A stretch of DNA of 64,000 bases from CAVXFS01 sp963761115 (GTDB lineage Bacteria > Pseudomonadota > Gammaproteobacteria > Burkholderiales > Gallionellaceae). Below the pieces are notes generated by a model that saw only the letters and a program-made list of their open reading frames with translations, made no database searches and was not told where the DNA came from. Numbering within the stretch: position 1 is the stretch's first letter; the number at the start of each line of letters is the position of its first letter. Position numbers and translations under genes: made by a program. The DNA lies in the NCBI GenBank assembly GCA_963761115.1, contig CAVXFS010000006.1, forward strand, positions 10,748-74,747, given 5' to 3'. This document shows positions 59,923-64,000 of this stretch, piece after piece.

Positions 59923-62847
59923 TCAATCCAGCGCCATGATCTTCAGCGACTCGATGCCCCGGTCGTCGACGATCTTCACCGCGACCTGGCGGTTCTCGCC
60001 CGCCTCGAAGGGCAGCGACACGGTGCCGTGGAACTGCTCCAGCAGGTCTTCGTCCAGTTCCGCGCGGATGGTCTTCTTCAGCCGGTTCCAGCCGTCCTTG
60101 GCGCCGGCCATGGGGAAGAACACCTGGTGCGGCAACAGCGAGCGCTCGTCGTAGTCGGTGTCGAGCGACCACATGGCGATCTTGCTCTTGCCGCCGGAGA
60201 CCAGTTCGCCCGCCTTGGTGTCGAAATAGTCGAAGCCGTTGACCTCGACCTCCCACTTCCCGTCCTTGCGCTTGCGCACCTCCACATCCGGCTGGCCCAT
60301 CAGCCAGAAGCTCTGGTTGCTGGAGCGCGCCCTTCTTCAGGTCCTCGGTCAGCAGGTCGGTGTTCATCTGGGCCTTGAGCAGCGGTGACGCCCGGCCATT
60401 GAGTCTCGTCGATGTCCTTGGCCGCCTCCGGGTCGAAGGTGAAGGCGCAGAAGACGATGAACTTCGGCGCCGGGCGCAGCTTCTCGGCCTCGGTCAGCGC
60501 CAGCTGCCACCTGGCGCTGCTCCAGCGCCGCGTGCTCGGGGCCGAAGCTGACCACCACCCGCTCGCCGCTGTCGCCAGGTGCCGCTGGCATGGAGATTGC
60601 GAGCGCCCGGCAGCGTCTCCAGTTCGGCGAACTCTCAGACATCTGCGCCGCCCTTGCCGCGGATGCCGGTCTTCAGCAGTTCGTCGCGCCATGGTGCTGG
60701 CGCGAGATCTCGCCCGAGCGGGCGATGGCTGGCATCGGCCTCTCTGGCGGGTGCGGCTTCGTCGAGCGCCAGCACGGTCGGGACGGCACCGCCTCGACCG
60801 TGAACGGGCCGGTGATGCGCAGCTTGTTCTTGTCGACCTCGGGCTGGTCGTAGAGGGTTTCCTGCTCGGCATGGGCGGCGATGGAGTGCATCCATCTGCG
60901 CCTGCATCGCCTGGCGGGCGGCATGGAAGGCGTCGAAGGCGGTGCGCGCAGCTTCCGGCCAGTCCTCGGGCAAGTCGAAGGGCACTTCCCATTCCTGGCA
61001 GGGTCTCGCCCTTGGCGAAGTAGCGCTTCGCCGTTGCGCATCCACTGGCCTTGCGGCTGCGGCGATAGGCGCAGCGCGGCGTTCAGCTCGGTCAGCGCTT
61101 GTCCGATCGCCGGATGCATGCGCTCTCATAGATGTCGTCGATCTCCGGGTTGTTGGCGATCGACTTCAGCGTGACGTGCGGCACGGTCTTGTAGATGAAG
61201 CCGCCCTTCAGCCCCTCATGCGGATAGCGCAGATCGTAATAGTCGAAGCTGGCGGTCATCAGCCGCTGCTTGGCCAGCGTCACCGCCACGCGAGAGGTGT
61301 CGCAGGTGATCCAGCGCCGCCCCCATTTCTCGGCGACGAAGGCGGTGGTGCCCGAGCCGCAGGTCGGGATCGAGCACCAGGTCGCCGGGGTCGGTGGTCA
61401 TCAGCAGGCAGCGTTCGATGACCTTCGCCGCTTGTTTGAACGACATAGATCTTTTCCTCTGTAAAGCTACCAGTACCTGTATCATCCCAAATGTTGTCAA
61501 TGGCTGACACTGGAAAGTCATCAAGAAATCTGATATACTCAGCGAGTTCGTCGCAAGCTGATGCGCGATGCGCTTTTCTAAGCTGCCAAGCCGATTGTCA
61601 CTAGTCTTCCAGCCTTTGCCGAGAGATCCCACCCGTGAAATTCAAACTGTGGATTTCACCTGGAGTCCATGTTGCCCGGTTGTCATAGACAGTACTCTTG
61701 GCACACAGAACGTCTGTGACCAGTAGGCTCCGCTGGCTTTGAGTCGCTCATCGTCTCCAGTCGGCAGTTCGTGCGTACCGGATTCGCCTGAAGCTGTCAT
61801 CTTCAGCTTCTTTATCGCGAAACAGTTGACTGATACTTTAGCTTCTTCTCTATCCTTTGCATACCACAACAATGTAATCGCAAACTAGTCTCAAGCATGA
61901 CTTGCCGTTAGACGCAGCGGTCTTGTTGTAAAGGAAATCAGCGAAACGAAATTTTCGGCTCCGAAAATCTCATCCATAATTTCTCGAACATGATGCACGT
62001 TTTCATCCGAAATCTGCACAAACACGCTCCCGCTCTCGTCAGCAACTCCCGCGCCAGCAGCAGCCGGTCGCGCAGATAGGTCAGGTAGGAGTGGATGCCC
62101 AGCTCCCAGGTGTCGCGGAAGGCCTTGATCATCTCCGGCTCCTGGGTCAGGTCTTCGTCCTTGCGGTCCTTCACGTCGCGCTTGTTGACGAAGGGCTGGA
62201 AGTTGGAGCCGTACTTGATGCCGTAGGGCGGGTCGATGTAGATCATCTGCACCTGGCCGGCCATGCTCTCCTTCTGCATCAGCGAGTTCATCACCAGCAG
62301 GCTGATCGCCCGCGATCAGCCGGTTCGCCCAGCCCTTTTCATGCGTGTAGAAGTCGAGCGCCTGGCGCAGCGGCAGGTCCTCGAAGGCGCGGCGAACAGC
62401 TCCGGGCTGCTCCGCCTCGGCACAGCCCTTGCCTCTCTCCATGCGCTTGCTGCACGGCCGACAGGATGCTCGCCGGGTCGATGCGCTCGTGGACATGCAG
62501 GGAGACGGTGTCGATCTCGAAGCTGGTGCGCTCGGCCTTGCCGGTCCAGTTGAGATAAGGCGCCTGCAGCCGCTTCAGCTCGTCCAGCGCGTCGCGCATG
62601 GTCTCGGCATCGCCACTGGCCAGTGCATCGTCGATCAGTTTCTCGATCTGCGCGCGACCGAGTCGAATTGCAGCGCCGGGTCGATATGCGGGATCGTAGG
62701 CCCAGCGGGTCTTGCGGCCATCCGGGTCGTTCTCCGGCTGCACCATCCCGACCTCGGGATTGTTCTTGCGCTTGTCCGAATGACGATAACTGAGAAGATG
62801 TGCATCATCCCCTGATGCGTTCTTTTTTGTTGTCTCTTGCCTGCCAT
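59923..62847 (-). pseudogene. mod: Type III DNA methyltransferase Mod subunit, many frame breaks
   Basis: From ATG 62847 (AGKRQQKRTHQG, GGGGAG upstream), segments in changing frames form one beta-class adenine methyltransferase. Motif IV (YIDPPYGIKYGSNFQPFVNK) is near 62230, then HVREIMDEIFGAENF, and motif I (DLVLDP...CGSGTTAFVAEKW) near 61340. The C-terminal part (59923-60300) is intact in one frame: VEVNGFDYFDTKAGELVSGG, IRAELDEDLLEQFHGTVSLP. The IV-before-I order fits type III Mod enzymes. At least ten single-base frame changes. About 970 residues. It would protect host DNA from Res. Confidence 0.85.
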
Positions 62848-62951
62848 ACCGCTCCCCTGCAGAAGATAGCTTCTGCGCATTATAACCACAAGACCAATGC
62901 GGCCTCGTTCAATCAGCGTCTAAACCTGCACAATCCCGAACGGTGGCGCAC

Positions 62952-62969
62952 AGCTTTGTTGAATAACTC
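62952..62969. mobile_element. IS5/IS903-like terminal inverted-repeat remnant
   Basis: AGCTTTGTTGAATAACTC matches the remembered IS903-group terminal repeat GGCTTTGTTGAATAAATC at 16 of 18 positions. No transposase or second end was found nearby, so this would be a solo end or chance similarity. Confidence 0.35.
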
Positions 62970-63232
62970 CGTAGACTCCCACAGCGACTGGGCTAAGTTT
63001 TGCGTTTTGCATCACACCACGTCACCATGCAGCGCAAAGCATAGGCAAGACCCTACCCTTGTACCTTAGAGACTTAGCACCCCAATTTACGCCCCCACTA
63101 CCCCCCGTTGCATCTTCCCCCCACCTCGTTTAAAGTTCCCCCCACTCGCGCAACCGCCGCAACAAAACCGCGCCTCAACGTAAGGCGCAGACACGGCGGC
63201 TAATCAGAACCGGAGGCTGGCGCAGATGTAGT

Positions 63233-63274
63233 CCCCTCTCCCTTGCAGGGAGAGGGCTAGGGTGAGGGTAGAAG
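63233..63274. repeat. GC-rich palindromic repeat, diverged unit (copy I)
   Basis: CCCTCTCCCTTGCAGGGAGA followed by GGGTGAGGGTAG. Same family as the copies from 39 kb onward, with more substitutions. Confidence 0.65.
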
Positions 63275-63512
63275 CTTGGAATCAAGCCACCCTCTGCCCG
63301 AACGACTAATCAGCAAGTTTGTTATTTAGGGGAATAACATGCGCCAGCCTCTTTGCCTTTCTTTACTCGGCTCCTGCACATTGGAGACTATATCAATAGT
63401 TTCAGATGCGTTAATGCAAGACCTGACCTCGCACAGTTCCGTAAAATTTATATGCAAGTAAACTAGAAATATAATGAGAAAACTGGACTTAATAATAAGG
63501 ACTATAAAATAA

Positions 63513-63977
63513 ATGGACGATTGCCGATTTTGCGATAATGTGCTCACACCGAAGCATCGTCAAATCGAAGATACCATCCTCTTTGCCAATGAGCACTTCG
63601 TCTGTGTACCAGCGCTAGGCGCATTGGTAGCAGGATACGTTCTTATAATTAGTAGAAGGCACGTAACTTCGAAGACTAACTTCGGCGAGCGTGAACTTTC
63701 ATCTCTTAAAGAGTTGCTTGATTTGTTAACTAACCACAAGGTGTTCAACAACGGATACTTTATTTTTGATCATGTAGTCAGCGATTGCGGAACTGGTTCA
63801 TCTGCATGTATCTCGCACTTTCACCTTCATGTGGTTCCCTCTGCTGGAATTGCTATCTCACAAATTCTACAAGCCATTCCACTCTCAGTTAAAGTTACAC
63901 GTATTAATAATTTATTAGAAACACAGTTCAATCCAGAATTGATGGATACTGTACTGTTGTCGGATAGCACTAACTGA
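63513..63977 (+). CDS. HIT-like nucleotide hydrolase, AT-rich
   Basis: 154 residues. The Cys pair at the start (DDCRFCDN) and the triad-like HFHLHVVPSAG near residue 110 fit the HIT superfamily. The last triad His is present, but the intervening sequence is diverged from housekeeping HIT proteins. The gene and its upstream region are clearly more AT-rich than neighbouring genes, suggesting acquired DNA. An AAGGA lies 13 bases before the ATG, so initiation may be weak. No partner gene is visible before the window ends. Confidence 0.75.
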   Translation: MDDCRFCDNVLTPKHRQIEDTILFANEHFVCVPALGALVAGYVLIISRRHVTSKTNFGERELSSLKELLDLLTNHKVFNNGYFIFDHVVSDCGTGSSACISHFHLHVVPSAGIAISQILQAIPLSVKVTRINNLLETQFNPELMDTVLLSDSTN

Positions 63978-64000
63978 ACCAAGCAACAGGGCATAACAAA

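Larger units (their letters stand above)
62848..63512. other. Intergenic region after the defence island
   Basis: Contains an IS-end-like sequence (62952-62969) and a GC-rich repeat unit (63233-63274), described separately. No gene supported. A plus-strand frame at 62800-63069 is antisense to the start of mod and has no features. Confidence 0.5.

Overview
The window looks like a betaproteobacterial chromosome, most likely from the Nitrosomonadales/Gallionellales (a Sideroxydans- or Gallionella-like sulfur or iron lithotroph). This is inferred from three things: the gene order rpoE-rseA-rseB-rseC-mucD-lepA-lepB-DUF4845-rnc-era-recO, the order cmk-rpsA-ihfB-lapA-lapB-pyrF-hldE-hldD, and an aprBA-aprM plus sat cluster of the kind used to oxidise sulfite through APS. 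I see no tRNA, rRNA, CRISPR array or intact transposase gene. The only RNA gene recognised is the small SRP RNA.

Layout. 1-3.1 kb: partial GAF sensor kinase, rhodanese, cysM and a lipoprotein. 3.2-20.2 kb: a long leftward housekeeping block covering LPS heptose genes, pyrF, lapBA, ihfB, rpsA, cmk, recO, era, rnc, lepB, lepA and the sigma-E operon. 20.3-31.4 kb: nadB, a Ser/Thr kinase, rluB, recR-ebfC-dnaX, the SRP RNA, glnD and map. 31.5-34.2 kb: a sulfur operon, dsrE-tusA-sqr-DUF1641. 34.5-42.9 kb: an orphan GspE/PilB ATPase, a small Cys-rich secreted protein, a dihaem cytochrome fused to a formylglycine-enzyme-like domain with a paralogue, and an uncharacterised operon with a HIT protein, a TPR protein and a SlyD-like protein. 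43.3-49 kb: aprBA-aprM and sat. 49.2-64 kb: accessory DNA with a broken nnrS, two toxin-antitoxin pairs (hicAB and relE/higA-like) and a leftward six-gene defence island. In transcription order the island is type III mod, res, a DUF6998-like gene, a predicted PUA/EVE-like plus nuclease gene, a NERD-domain gene and an EVE-like plus HNH gene.

Two features span the window. First, a family of short GC-rich palindromic repeats occurs at nine or more sites, all beyond about 39 kb. Second, many conserved genes (lepA, rnc, era, dnaX, nnrS, the HIT gene and the whole restriction-modification operon) carry single-base insertions or deletions while the protein sequence on both sides stays well conserved. 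The breaks often lie in short homopolymers, and in dnaX three insertions sum to one codon. This looks more like sequence or assembly error, or very recent lesions, than old decay. Two cases look different: an in-frame TAG in the DUF4845 gene and a remnant after the rhodanese gene.

How the genes work together: sqr, dsrE, tusA, apr and sat suggest sulfide capture, sulfur-carrier relay and sulfite-to-sulfate oxidation with ATP recovery. The island from 53.4 to 62.8 kb combines modification-dependent and modification-protected DNA restriction.
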